From the NCBI GenBank assembly GCA_004293265.1, contig RDXZ01000014.1, forward strand, positions 1-52,660: 52,660 nucleotides of DNA, written 5' to 3'. Below, one piece after another: positions 34,447 through 42,307 of the stretch. The position numbers were made by a program, and so were the translations under genes. Within the stretch, counting starts at the first letter, position 1. The number at the start of each line of letters is the position of its first letter. Under the pieces are notes generated by a model that saw nothing but the letters and a program-made list of their open reading frames with translations, had not been told where the DNA came from and made no database searches. Origin of the DNA: Bacteroidota bacterium (GTDB lineage: Bacteria; Bacteroidota; Bacteroidia; Cytophagales; Microscillaceae).

Positions 34447-35847
34447 ATGCTTATTGGTTTAATATTAATAGTTATTTTAGTTACCTTGAATGGTTTTTTT
34501 GTGGCTGCAGAGTTCGCAATGGTAAAAGTTCGCACTTCACAATTAGCAATCAGCACAAAAGAAGGCAGTAGATTGAGAAAAATCACTGACCACATCATCA
34601 AAAATCTTGAAGCATATTTAGCGGCAACCCAATTAGGTATCACCATCGCAAGTTTGGCATTAGGCTGGATAGGGGAGGAGGTAGCCCATAAAGGCGTAAC
34701 TTACTTGATGTCAATGGTCGGAATAGATATTCATACCGTTATCGCACACCAAATTGCGATTGTGCTTTCGTTTACTTTTGTAACTTCTCTACACGTGATT
34801 TTTGGAGAAATGATACCTAAAAATGTTGCTATTCGGCACCCATTGCAACTCACTTTGTTTTTAGCAATTCCTTTAAGGGTTTGTTATATTTTATTTATTC
34901 CTTTTGTGCAAGTCGCTAATGGTTTGGCAAATTGGATTTTATTAAAATTTGGAATCCAAGCCTCCAATCACGGACACGAAGTTCATTCGATGGACGAGTT
35001 ACAACTTATCATAGAAAATAGCGTCAGTGCAGAGCAACACGCCCACGCCCACACACACGAAGATAAAGAACATAAATCAAAAAAAGAACATAACGAAAAT
35101 GATGATTCAAAAGTAGATGAACAAGCTTTGAAAATGAATAAAATATCAATCATTCAACGCGTTTTGAAGTTTGATGATTTGGAAGTTCGAAAAGCTGCTA
35201 TTACGGGAGAAAGAGTTTTTATGATTGATGCAGATAAACCTTTTAAAAAACTCGTCGAAGAAGTAATTATGGAGGGATATTCTCGTATTCCTGTTTATAA
35301 AGGCAGTGCTGATAATATTATTGGAGTTTTATATACCAAAGATTTGATGAGGCTTTGGCAAGATTATCAAAAGAAACCAAACGAAGAAATTAATATCAAA
35401 CAAATTCTTAAAAAACCTTACTACGTTCGTGAACACATCAAATTAGGAGAGGTTTTACAAAAATTTCAACAAAAAGCTTTACAGTTTGCAGTAGTAATCA
35501 ATGATGACAAAAAATTTGTCGGCGTGATTACAATGGAGGATATTTTAGAAGAATTTTTAGGAGAAATTTATGATGAATATGATGCTTTGCAAGATATTTT
35601 GATGCCTGCCGGTGAAAATGAATTTATTGTCAATGGATTAGCAAGATTGAGTAATCTTAACGAAATGCTACCTGAAAGAATGCCCGAAGGCTTAGATTAT
35701 GATACACTTTCTGGGCTTGTGATTCATGAATGTGGAAAAATTCCTTCTATTAGTGAAATTGTAACGATTGGAAACTATGAAATTCAGGTTACAAAACATA
35801 ATAAAAGAAGAATACAAACGGCTATGATAAAATGGAATAAAAAATAA
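34447..35847 (+). CDS. CNNM/CorC-family (hemolysin-like) transporter with a His-rich insertion
   Basis: 466 residues: a DUF21 membrane domain with four hydrophobic segments (about 1-20, 60-80, 95-117, 135-160) containing LNGFFVAAEFAMVKVR and GEMIPKNVAIRHP; two CBS domains (about 245-370; GYSRIPVYKGSADNIIGVLY and VGVITMEDILEEFLGEI); and a C-terminal CorC_HlyC domain (about 385-462; EFIVNGLARLSNLNEMLPE). Relatives (CNNM, CorB, CorC) export or sense magnesium. Between DUF21 and CBS is an insertion, residues about 197-220, with eight His among acidic and Lys residues (EQHAHAHTHEDKEHKSKKEH). That looks like a metal-binding loop and is not standard for the family. Confidence 0.92.
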   Translation: MLIGLILIVILVTLNGFFVAAEFAMVKVRTSQLAISTKEGSRLRKITDHIIKNLEAYLAATQLGITIASLALGWIGEEVAHKGVTYLMSMVGIDIHTVIAHQIAIVLSFTFVTSLHVIFGEMIPKNVAIRHPLQLTLFLAIPLRVCYILFIPFVQVANGLANWILLKFGIQASNHGHEVHSMDELQLIIENSVSAEQHAHAHTHEDKEHKSKKEHNENDDSKVDEQALKMNKISIIQRVLKFDDLEVRKAAITGERVFMIDADKPFKKLVEEVIMEGYSRIPVYKGSADNIIGVLYTKDLMRLWQDYQKKPNEEINIKQILKKPYYVREHIKLGEVLQKFQQKALQFAVVINDDKKFVGVITMEDILEEFLGEIYDEYDALQDILMPAGENEFIVNGLARLSNLNEMLPERMPEGLDYDTLSGLVIHECGKIPSISEIVTIGNYEIQVTKHNKRRIQTAMIKWNKK

Positions 35848-35920
35848 ATTTGTTATTCTCAAAAAAAATTACGTTCTTTGTACTTTAAAAATTTATTATT
35901 TCAAAAAAAAATTTTAAACT

Positions 35921-36535
35921 ATGAAAAAAATTGTTAGTTTATTATGTTTTGTCTTATTGATTAATACTATCAACGCACAAGATACAGACAAAAAAAATAT
36001 TGTAAAATTAAACATTACAAGCTTCTTTTTTAATAGCTTCAATGTTTCTTATGAGAGGGTTTTTACAGATAAAATCACTGCTCAAATGAGTTTCTTTTAC
36101 TTTGGACGTAAAAGTGAACCCACTATTTATGGACCAACTGGTGGTTGGGGAATCACTCCTGAGTGCCGTTTTTATTTATCTGAAACAAAAACTGCTCCGT
36201 CAGGTTTTTTCTTAGCACCTTTTTTGACATTACAAGGGCTAACTTATAGGTACACTATTAATAATGAGATTCCTAACATCGGAGGTCAAGTGGGTAGTGC
36301 AAAATCGACTGTTTTTGGCATTGGTGCTACTGTTGGTTATCAATGGATTTTTAAAGATATTATTACCTTAGATGCCTATGCTGGACCTGGTTTTGGTTTA
36401 GCAAGTATGAATGGAAAATCTGAACATGGTAATATCAGAAACAACTCAAACATTGGTACAAACGCTTTGTTTCCATTTACGAGCCAAAACGGACCTATTT
36501 TTAGAGGAGGTATTACATTAGGCTTTATTTTTTAA
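35921..36535 (+). CDS. Small outer-membrane beta-barrel protein
   Basis: 204 residues with a signal peptide (MKKIVSLLCFVLLINTINAQ). The mature part alternates short strands and turns with Gly and aromatic residues (KLNITSFFFNSFNVSYERVF, GGWGITPECRFYLSE, TLDAYAGPGFGLASMNG) and ends in F (GITLGFIF), typical of an eight-stranded barrel of the DUF3575/OmpA-like type. Function unknown. It starts 73 nt after the CNNM gene and could share its transcript. Confidence 0.78.
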   Translation: MKKIVSLLCFVLLINTINAQDTDKKNIVKLNITSFFFNSFNVSYERVFTDKITAQMSFFYFGRKSEPTIYGPTGGWGITPECRFYLSETKTAPSGFFLAPFLTLQGLTYRYTINNEIPNIGGQVGSAKSTVFGIGATVGYQWIFKDIITLDAYAGPGFGLASMNGKSEHGNIRNNSNIGTNALFPFTSQNGPIFRGGITLGFIF

Positions 36536-36731
36536 TTGAATTAGAACTTTCAATATTAAATAATTGATGAAATTTTAGATAAAACAATAGTTTTATTGTA
36601 AAATTTTGTCAGTTATTTTTTTTTGTTTTTTTTGGTAATTTTGTGGAATTTTTTATGGTTGTATAAAGTTATTTAGTATAAACCTTAAAATAAAAAAACT
36701 ATTTTCTTTTTTTTATATAAAAATAATTAAA

Positions 36732-36739
36732 TATATTTG
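36732..36739 (+). promoter_or_regulatory. TAnnTTTG box (TATATTTG) of the ParA-HEPN operon
   Basis: TATATTTGC lies 42 nt upstream of the ATG at 36782. The -33 region has no clear TTTG. The rest of the 246-nt gap (36536-36781) is A/T-rich without a gene. Confidence 0.5.
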
Positions 36740-36781
36740 CACATTAAATTACTAAAAAAATAATTTTTAATTCAAATATAA

Positions 36782-37819
36782 ATGGAAACCAAAGCAACTA
36801 AAATTTGTTTTTTTAACAACAAAAGTGGAGTAGGTAAAACAACAAATATTTTTAATATCGGTTGGAAATTATCTGAAATGGGAAAAAAAGTATTGTTGGT
36901 AGATGCTGATTCTCAATGTAATCTAACTTTGCTCTCAATCGGTATTGATAAATTTGAAGAATATTATCAAAAAGACGTTACTTCTGACATTAAAACTGCT
37001 TTGGAACCCGCATTTAAGTCCCAAACTCAACTCATAAAACCTGTAGAATGTACTGAAATCAAAGATAATCTTTATTTGATGCCTGGACATATAGATTTAT
37101 CGACTTATGAAGTACAATTAGGTATTTCATTTCAAATAAATAGTTTTACGTCTATGCAAAATATACCCGGTTCTTTTAACTATTTATTTGAAACTACTGC
37201 TAAAAAATATGATGTAGATTATATTTTAATAGATTTGAATCCTTCTATCAGTGCTATCAATCAAGCGATATTACTGAGTAGTGATTTTTTTATTGTACCT
37301 ACTTCTCCCGATTTTTTTTCTTTGATGGCAATTAAATCATTGTCTAATATTTTACCAAAATGGGAAAAATGGGCAATTAGTGCAAGAGAGCATTTTTCTA
37401 CTGCAGTTTATCCTTTTCCAACAGGAATACCAAAATTTTTAGGATATACTGTGAATGATTTTAATATTAGAAAAAGCGAACCTGCTACTAATGTTAAATC
37501 AATGATTGAAAAAATAGACCAGATTATTAATGATACATTAGCACCAAAACTAAAACAATCTAATATGATTTTAGATACAAACATAAATAGTTCCTATCGC
37601 ATTGCTGAAATACCAAATTTTAATACACTGATGCAAAGGTCGCAAGAGTATAGTGTGCCTGTTTTTAAATTAAACAATGAACAATTAAATAGTGTAGGAA
37701 CAGTATTAGAAAATCAACAATCTTCTGTTGAAAGTTTTAATAAAACATATTCTGAACTAAGTGAAAAAATTAAAGATATAATCAAAAATGAAGAAAGCAA
37801 TAGAAGTATTGAGGCTTAA
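36782..37819 (+). CDS. ParA/Soj-type ATPase coupled to a HEPN gene
   Basis: 345 residues. The deviant Walker A motif is FFNNKSGVGKTTNIFNIGW, with signature K14 and P-loop K19; VLLVDADSQCNLTLL is the A' motif and YILIDLNPSISAINQAILLS holds the Walker B aspartate. This places it in the ParA/MinD/Soj group of dimerising ATPases. Unlike chromosomal Soj it has insertions (for example EYYQKDVTSDIKTALEPAFK) and a C-terminal region (about 290-345) with a helical, Gln/Ser-rich tail. No parB and no plasmid replication gene is near, and the next gene overlaps it by 32 nt and encodes an RNase-type HEPN protein. So a role in sensing or antitoxin-like control is more likely than partitioning. That is inference. 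Confidence 0.85.
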   Translation: METKATKICFFNNKSGVGKTTNIFNIGWKLSEMGKKVLLVDADSQCNLTLLSIGIDKFEEYYQKDVTSDIKTALEPAFKSQTQLIKPVECTEIKDNLYLMPGHIDLSTYEVQLGISFQINSFTSMQNIPGSFNYLFETTAKKYDVDYILIDLNPSISAINQAILLSSDFFIVPTSPDFFSLMAIKSLSNILPKWEKWAISAREHFSTAVYPFPTGIPKFLGYTVNDFNIRKSEPATNVKSMIEKIDQIINDTLAPKLKQSNMILDTNINSSYRIAEIPNFNTLMQRSQEYSVPVFKLNNEQLNSVGTVLENQQSSVESFNKTYSELSEKIKDIIKNEESNRSIEA

Positions 37820-38390
37820 TATAGCAAGTGTAAAAGATTTGCATAGTCTTTATGATACGTTTTCAAGAACTTCTACAAATTTGGACTTATCAGAAATTTT
37901 ACGTGCAGAAATTGTATTAGCAGTAAGTGCCTTAGATTGTTTTATTCACGATTTGGTAAGAATTGGCAGTGTTGAGGTGTATGAAGGAACAAGAGATTTT
38001 ACCAATAATACATTTCAACCTGATTTTGATACCAGAAAATTTATCAATCTACTCACTAAAAATAAAGAAGAACAATTAGGAGAAATTGATAAAAAAATAA
38101 GAGAAACACATAAAACAAAATCTTTTCAAAATCCTGATATTATTGCTGAAATAGTCAGAAAAATAGGCATAGAAAATCTATGGGTGCCTGTTTCAAGTAG
38201 AATGGGAATTAATAATCCTCAAGAACTAAAGAATACGTTAGAACTGATTATTACCCGAAGAAATCAAATAGCACACGAAGCAGACATAGGCTATGAAAAT
38301 AATTCAAAAAGAGAGATTGATAAAGATGAAGTATTGAAAAATATCATTTTTATTGAAAATATTTGTGAAGAAATTTATAAGTTGTGCTAA
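37788..38390 (+). CDS. HEPN-domain protein with intact RNase motif
   Basis: 200 residues, all helical. The HEPN RNase motif R-N-x-x-x-H is present as R158-NQIA-H163 within LELIITRRNQIAHEADIGY. Upstream helices include LRAEIVLAVSALDCFIHDLVRIG (about 39-61, split: LRAEIVLAVSALDCF, IHDLVRIG), which resembles the MAE_28990/RiboL-PSP-like HEPN groups. HEPN proteins with this motif cut RNA and act as toxins in toxin-antitoxin and phage-defence systems. The start ATG at 37788 lies inside the ParA frame (32-nt overlap), so the two are translationally coupled. A 15-bp inverted repeat follows at 38417. No nucleotidyltransferase partner (MNT) is present. RNase activity is inferred from the motif. Confidence 0.82.
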   Translation: MKKAIEVLRLNIASVKDLHSLYDTFSRTSTNLDLSEILRAEIVLAVSALDCFIHDLVRIGSVEVYEGTRDFTNNTFQPDFDTRKFINLLTKNKEEQLGEIDKKIRETHKTKSFQNPDIIAEIVRKIGIENLWVPVSSRMGINNPQELKNTLELIITRRNQIAHEADIGYENNSKREIDKDEVLKNIIFIENICEEIYKLC

Positions 38391-38416
38391 AAAATACATT
38401 TTTTTATTAGATATTG

Positions 38417-38464
38417 CTATATTTGTAATATATTAAACCGATTAGTTAAATATTACAAATATAG
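38417..38464. promoter_or_regulatory. 15-bp perfect inverted repeat after the HEPN gene
   Basis: CTATATTTGTAATAT (38417-38431) is the exact reverse complement of 38450-38464, with 18 nt between. It starts 27 nt after the HEPN stop. No T-run follows, so it is a weak terminator candidate; it may be an operator or a repeat. The rest of the gap to 38638 is A/T-rich. Confidence 0.5.
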
Positions 38465-38544
38465 TCCTAATAGTTATTTTCAACTCAATCCATCGCTAAA
38501 AAAATATTTCATAAAAAATTATATAAAAATTACATTCTTTTGAT

Positions 38545-38552
38545 TAACTTTG
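38545..38552 (+). promoter_or_regulatory. TAnnTTTG box (TAACTTTG) of the btaA operon
   Basis: TAACTTTGC lies 86 nt upstream of the btaA ATG. No clear -33 box. Confidence 0.45.
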
Positions 38553-38638
38553 CAAAAAAATTGCTATAATCAGTACAAAAAAATATTTTTTTTTAATTAA
38601 ACTATTGATTATCAACATAATAAAAAATATATTATTTT

Positions 38639-39799
38639 ATGTTTTCATTCAAACAATCTCTCAATCAATTAAGAGATAAAATTTTTCAAAATATTCACGG
38701 CAATAATCTTATCTACAATACTTGTTGGGAAGATCCTCGTTGTGATAGGGAAATGCTACAATTTAAAAACGACAGCAAAGTAGTAATGATTACTAGTGCA
38801 GGTTGTAATGCCTTAGATTACCTTTTAGATAGTCCCGCTGCCATTCATACAATTGATGTAAATTCTCGTCAAAACGCTCTTTTAGAGTTAAAATTGGCTT
38901 TAATCAAAGAAGCAAATTTTGATTCGCTTTGGAATATGTTTGGAGAAGGGCGTTATGAAAACGCAGTTGGATTATATGCCGAAAAATTACGCAATAGTAT
39001 GCCTGCTTATGCACAACAATTTTGGGATAAAAATATTATATTTTTTAGAAAAAAATCTTTTTATTTTCAAGGAACTTCAGGAACTTTTGCTTGGTGGTTT
39101 AATCAATATATAGACATCAGACCTAAACTAAGAAAACTAATTACTGCTCTTTTGGAAGCAAAAGATATGGAAACGCAACAAGCGTTATACCAAGAAATTG
39201 AACCAAAAATTATCACTACTTGGACAAATTGGTTTGTCAATCGTCATATCACTATGAGTTTGTTGGGCGTGCCAAGAGCGCAAAGACAATTAATTATTGA
39301 CGAATATCCCGAAGAAAAAGTGGCTGGTTTTGTACGTGATTGTTTGAGAAATGTGTTTATGGAATTGACAACAGCCGATAATTATTTTTGGCGTTTGTAT
39401 CTCACAGGCAAATATACACGAAATTGCAGTCCTAATTATTTATTGGAAGAAAATTATGACACATTGCGTCAAAATGCTTCTCATATTCATCTGCATACTT
39501 CTACGATTAGTGAGTTTTTGAGAGCAAATCCTGATAAATATTCTCATTATATTTTGTTAGACCACCAAGATTGGTTGGCGGCACACGATATAAATGCTTT
39601 GACTGAAGAATGGAATTTGATTTTAAAAAATAGTAAAAAAGGTACAAAAATTTTGATGCGTTCTGCCGCATTCAAATTAGATTTCTTACCTGATTTTGTT
39701 CACTCTGCCCTTGATTTTGATACAGCATTGACAGATAGAACACACAAATTGGATAGAGTGGGTACGTATGCGAGTGCGCATTTTGCGACAGTAAAATAA
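38639..39799 (+). CDS. btaA: BtaA-like S-adenosylmethionine:diacylglycerol 3-amino-3-carboxypropyltransferase (DUF3419)
   Basis: BtaA moves the 3-amino-3-carboxypropyl group of AdoMet onto diacylglycerol, the first step to the betaine lipid DGTS. The 386 residues show the family landmarks: NLIYNTCWEDPRCDREML (about 22-39), the AdoMet-binding stretch VVMITSAGCNALDYLLDSP with HTIDVNSRQNALLELK, FYFQGTSGTFAWWFNQYI, and the late YILLDHQDWLAAHDINALTEEW followed by GTKILMRSAAF. Length is normal. The next gene, 34 nt on, encodes a methyltransferase of the BtaB type, which supports the assignment. Soluble or membrane-associated. Contains one of the rare GATC sites (38732). Confidence 0.87.
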   Translation: MFSFKQSLNQLRDKIFQNIHGNNLIYNTCWEDPRCDREMLQFKNDSKVVMITSAGCNALDYLLDSPAAIHTIDVNSRQNALLELKLALIKEANFDSLWNMFGEGRYENAVGLYAEKLRNSMPAYAQQFWDKNIIFFRKKSFYFQGTSGTFAWWFNQYIDIRPKLRKLITALLEAKDMETQQALYQEIEPKIITTWTNWFVNRHITMSLLGVPRAQRQLIIDEYPEEKVAGFVRDCLRNVFMELTTADNYFWRLYLTGKYTRNCSPNYLLEENYDTLRQNASHIHLHTSTISEFLRANPDKYSHYILLDHQDWLAAHDINALTEEWNLILKNSKKGTKILMRSAAFKLDFLPDFVHSALDFDTALTDRTHKLDRVGTYASAHFATVK

Positions 39800-39833
39800 A
39801 ACATTTCTCAAAAAAATAATATTATTATACTCG

Positions 39834-40475
39834 ATGAAAGATAAAATATCTACAAGCCAAGAAGGGCAAGTAAATGATATGAAAAGTTATTATGCTTTTC
39901 AAGCGAAAATATATGACGCAACTCGTTGGAGTTTCTTATTTGGACGCAATGCTATTTTAAAAAAATTACCTTTGGATAGGTTCAAACCTATCGAAATATT
40001 GGAAGTCGGTTGTGGAACAGGCTCAAATTTGAAAGCCTTAGCAAAAATGTACCCAAATGCAAAATTGACAGGAATGGACGTTTCAGGTGATATGTTAGGG
40101 ATTGCAAAGACAAAACTTGAAAAATTTGAAAACAGGGTTACGCTTTTGGAAGAGCCTTATGGAGCAGAAAATAAATTTGATAAAAAATTTGATGCCATTT
40201 TATTTTCCTATGCACTCACAATGATCAATCCACAATGGGAGGAGTTGGTACATCAAACTCCCAAAGATTTAAAAGACAATGGCATAGTGGCAGTCGTTGA
40301 TTTCCACGATGCAAACTTTGAATTTTATAGAAAATTTATGAGAGGAAATCACGTAAAATTAGACGGACATATTTTGCCTATCTTAGAACAAAATTTTACG
40401 CCTTTGATTTCACAAGTCAGAAAAGGATTGTTGGGAGTTTGGGATTATATGGTGTTTATTGGAATGAAAAAATAA
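39834..40475 (+). CDS. btaB: BtaB-like AdoMet methyltransferase (betaine lipid N-methylation)
   Basis: BtaB trimethylates the amino group of diacylglyceryl-homoserine to give DGTS. The 213-residue class I methyltransferase has a BtaB-like N-terminus, YYAFQAKIYDATRWSFLFGR (about 20-39), then motif I ILEVGCGTGSNLKAL (about 55-69), LTGMDVSGDMLGIAK, and the post-I/IV region FDAILFSYALTMINPQW. The IYDATRxxxLxGR segment sits before motif I as in fused and separate BtaB proteins. Placement right after btaA makes the role likely. Has one GATC site (40223). Confidence 0.83.
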   Translation: MKDKISTSQEGQVNDMKSYYAFQAKIYDATRWSFLFGRNAILKKLPLDRFKPIEILEVGCGTGSNLKALAKMYPNAKLTGMDVSGDMLGIAKTKLEKFENRVTLLEEPYGAENKFDKKFDAILFSYALTMINPQWEELVHQTPKDLKDNGIVAVVDFHDANFEFYRKFMRGNHVKLDGHILPILEQNFTPLISQVRKGLLGVWDYMVFIGMKK

Positions 40476-40522
40476 TTCTGATAACAAAAAATTACTCAAA
40501 ATAAGAAAAATAAAGACTTACA

Positions 40523-41821
40523 ATGCGTCAAAGATTATTAAGTGCAGGAGCAAACGAACTGATCTATGAAATTCGTGAAATTGTTAAAAAAGCAGAGTTA
40601 ATCCAAGCACAAGGACAAGAAATTTTTTGGGAAAATATTGGTGATCCTATTCAAAAAAACCACCAAATGCCTCTTTGGATAAAAGAAATTATTGCTGAAA
40701 TCTCGATGGACAATGACGCGTATGGTTATTGTCCTTCAAAAGGCATACTCGAAACCAGAAAATTTTTGGCAAATCTCAATAACGCCGTCAATGGCACTCA
40801 AATTACGCCAAACGATATTTGTTTTGTCAATGGATTGGGGGACGGCATCGCAAAAGTTTATCAATTTATTACTCGAACTTCAAGGGTAATCGGTCCTTCA
40901 CCTGCGTACTCAACACATTCGAGTGCGGAGGCGGCACACGCCCAAAACGAACCTTTGACCTATAAATTAGACCCTGATAATCATTGGTATCCTGATATTG
41001 ATGATTTATATAACAAAATAAAATACAATCCAAACGTGGTTGGTATTTTGATTATTAACCCCGATAATCCAACGGGAATGGTTTATCCTTTGGAAATTTT
41101 AGAAAAAATTGTCAATATTGCTAAAGAATTTGGACTTTTTTTGATTAGCGATGAGATTTATTTGAATATCACTTACAATGGAGTAAAAGCAATACCCTTA
41201 GCAAAAGTAATTCAAGATGTACCTGCGATTGCTATGAAAGGAATTTCAAAAGAATTGCCTTGGCCTGGTTCGCGTTGCGGTTGGTTGGAATATTATAACA
41301 GAGAAAAAGATGAAGAATTTAATCAATTTTGTCTGGCTTTGGACAATGCAAAAATGATAGAAGTTTGTTCTACTAAATTACCTCAAATGGCAATTCCAAG
41401 AATTATGCAAGACAAACGTTATGCTGATTACCGCCAAGAAGTGAACCAAAAAATAGGAAAAAGAAGTGAAGTAATTGCAGAAATTTTAGGAAATTTACCT
41501 CAAATTAGATTTAATAAAACCTATGGAGCTTTTTATAATACAATTATTTTTAAAAAAGGTGTATTAAAAAAAGGACAAAAAATGACAATCAAAAACCAAC
41601 ATATTCAAAAAATGGTCGAAGATTGGACAAGCCAAGAAATGCCTTTTGATAAACGTTTTGTGTATTATTTATTGGGTGCAAAAGGAGTTTGTGTTGTGCC
41701 AATTTCATCTTTTTGCTCTGAATTAGAAGGTTTTAGAGTTACTTTATTGGAAGAAAACGAAGATATTTTACTACACACTTTTCACGCAATTAGAGAAGGA
41801 ATAGAAGAATATTGTCGTTAG
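40523..41821 (+). CDS. Class I/II PLP-dependent aminotransferase
   Basis: 432 residues, fold type I. Seen: YGYCPSKGILETRKFLA (about 72-88), FVNGLGDGIAKVYQF, the PLP Asn in IINPDNPTGMVYP, the Asp-Tyr pair in LISDEIYLNITYNG, the PLP lysine in MKGISKELPWPGSRCGWLEY, and the substrate-carboxylate Arg in GFRVTLL. Closest in pattern to alanine/aspartate-type aminotransferases (AlaA-like); substrate not determined. 47 nt after btaB and on the same strand, so perhaps co-transcribed, yet BtaA takes its amino group from AdoMet, so no step in betaine lipid synthesis obviously needs it. Two GATC sites at its 5' end (40561 and near 40644). Confidence 0.85.
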   Translation: MRQRLLSAGANELIYEIREIVKKAELIQAQGQEIFWENIGDPIQKNHQMPLWIKEIIAEISMDNDAYGYCPSKGILETRKFLANLNNAVNGTQITPNDICFVNGLGDGIAKVYQFITRTSRVIGPSPAYSTHSSAEAAHAQNEPLTYKLDPDNHWYPDIDDLYNKIKYNPNVVGILIINPDNPTGMVYPLEILEKIVNIAKEFGLFLISDEIYLNITYNGVKAIPLAKVIQDVPAIAMKGISKELPWPGSRCGWLEYYNREKDEEFNQFCLALDNAKMIEVCSTKLPQMAIPRIMQDKRYADYRQEVNQKIGKRSEVIAEILGNLPQIRFNKTYGAFYNTIIFKKGVLKKGQKMTIKNQHIQKMVEDWTSQEMPFDKRFVYYLLGAKGVCVVPISSFCSELEGFRVTLLEENEDILLHTFHAIREGIEEYCR

Positions 41822-41850
41822 TTATCTTGGTTGTTTGATATTTTACTTGC

Positions 41851-41997
41851 TGTAAAAATTTTGTATATATTTGAAATTTTTTAAAAAATATGTATTTAGA
41901 CAACCAATTCGCCCCTGCTTGTGTCCCACAAGCAGTCGTTCTTGTTGTAGATTTGTTTGTTATAATATTCGCTTGTGGGACACAAGCGAGGGCGTAA
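41851..41997. repeat. Family-1 element, copy C, inverted and truncated
   Basis: Begins with TGTAAAAATTTTGTATAT and continues through GCCCCTGCTTGTGTCCC and GCTTGTGGGACACAAGC to GAGGGCGTAA. That is the reverse complement of copy A at 1142-1331 until about 40 bp before the far terminus, which is missing. It lies 30 nt after the aminotransferase stop. Confidence 0.8.
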
Positions 41998-42062
41998 GAG
42001 AAAATAAAAAAATCTCTAATTTTTTACTAAAATTATCACTACTAAAATTATTTAAAATGAGT

Positions 42063-42183
42063 GGTTCTACTAAGAGATTTATACAGAAAATAAAATGTAG
42101 CACACACTTTTAGTGTGTGGACACACTAAAAGTGTGTGCTACAATTGTTTCATACAAAAAATCGTATAAAATTTAGTAGAATC
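42063..42183. mobile_element. Family-2 MITE, second copy
   Basis: GGTTCTACTAAG at the left and CTTAGTAGAACC-like sequence (TTTAGTAGAATC) at the right, with GTAGCACACACTTTTAGTG facing CACTAAAAGTGTGTGCTAC in the core. The ends have diverged from copy one (11444) and I see no target duplication, so it is the older insertion. Confidence 0.75.
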
Positions 42184-42185
42184 AA

Positions 42186-42221
42186 ATCTGTTTTAATCCG
42201 TAAAATCCGCGTTATCCGCGT
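42186..42221. repeat. Short dispersed module shared with 49494-49526
   Basis: AATCTGTTTTAATCCGTAAA followed by ATCCGCGTTATCCGCG. A relaxed copy (AATCTGTTTTAATTTGTAAA, then ACTTGTGTTATTGG) lies inside the inverted repeat at 49453. The remaining part of 41998-42307 has no gene. Confidence 0.5.
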
Positions 42222-42307
42222 GCTTCCTATGATAGTTTTCTGTATAAATTTTCTAAGAATCAAAAAATACCATTGCTAAAAAAACAACCTTTTTTTAAAT
42301 AATAAAA

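Noticed and set aside
36782-37819. Chromosome or plasmid partition locus, suggesting an origin nearby
   Set aside because: No parB, no parS-like repeats and no replication initiator. The neighbour is a HEPN protein, so partitioning is not supported.
38639-39799. Ordinary class I methyltransferase
   Set aside because: The NTCWEDP start and FYFQGTSGTFAWWF block are those of DUF3419/BtaA, which transfers aminocarboxypropyl, not methyl, groups.
42063-42183. Rho-independent terminator of the aminotransferase gene
   Set aside because: It is a diverged copy of the family-2 element at 11444 and lies about 240 nt beyond the stop.
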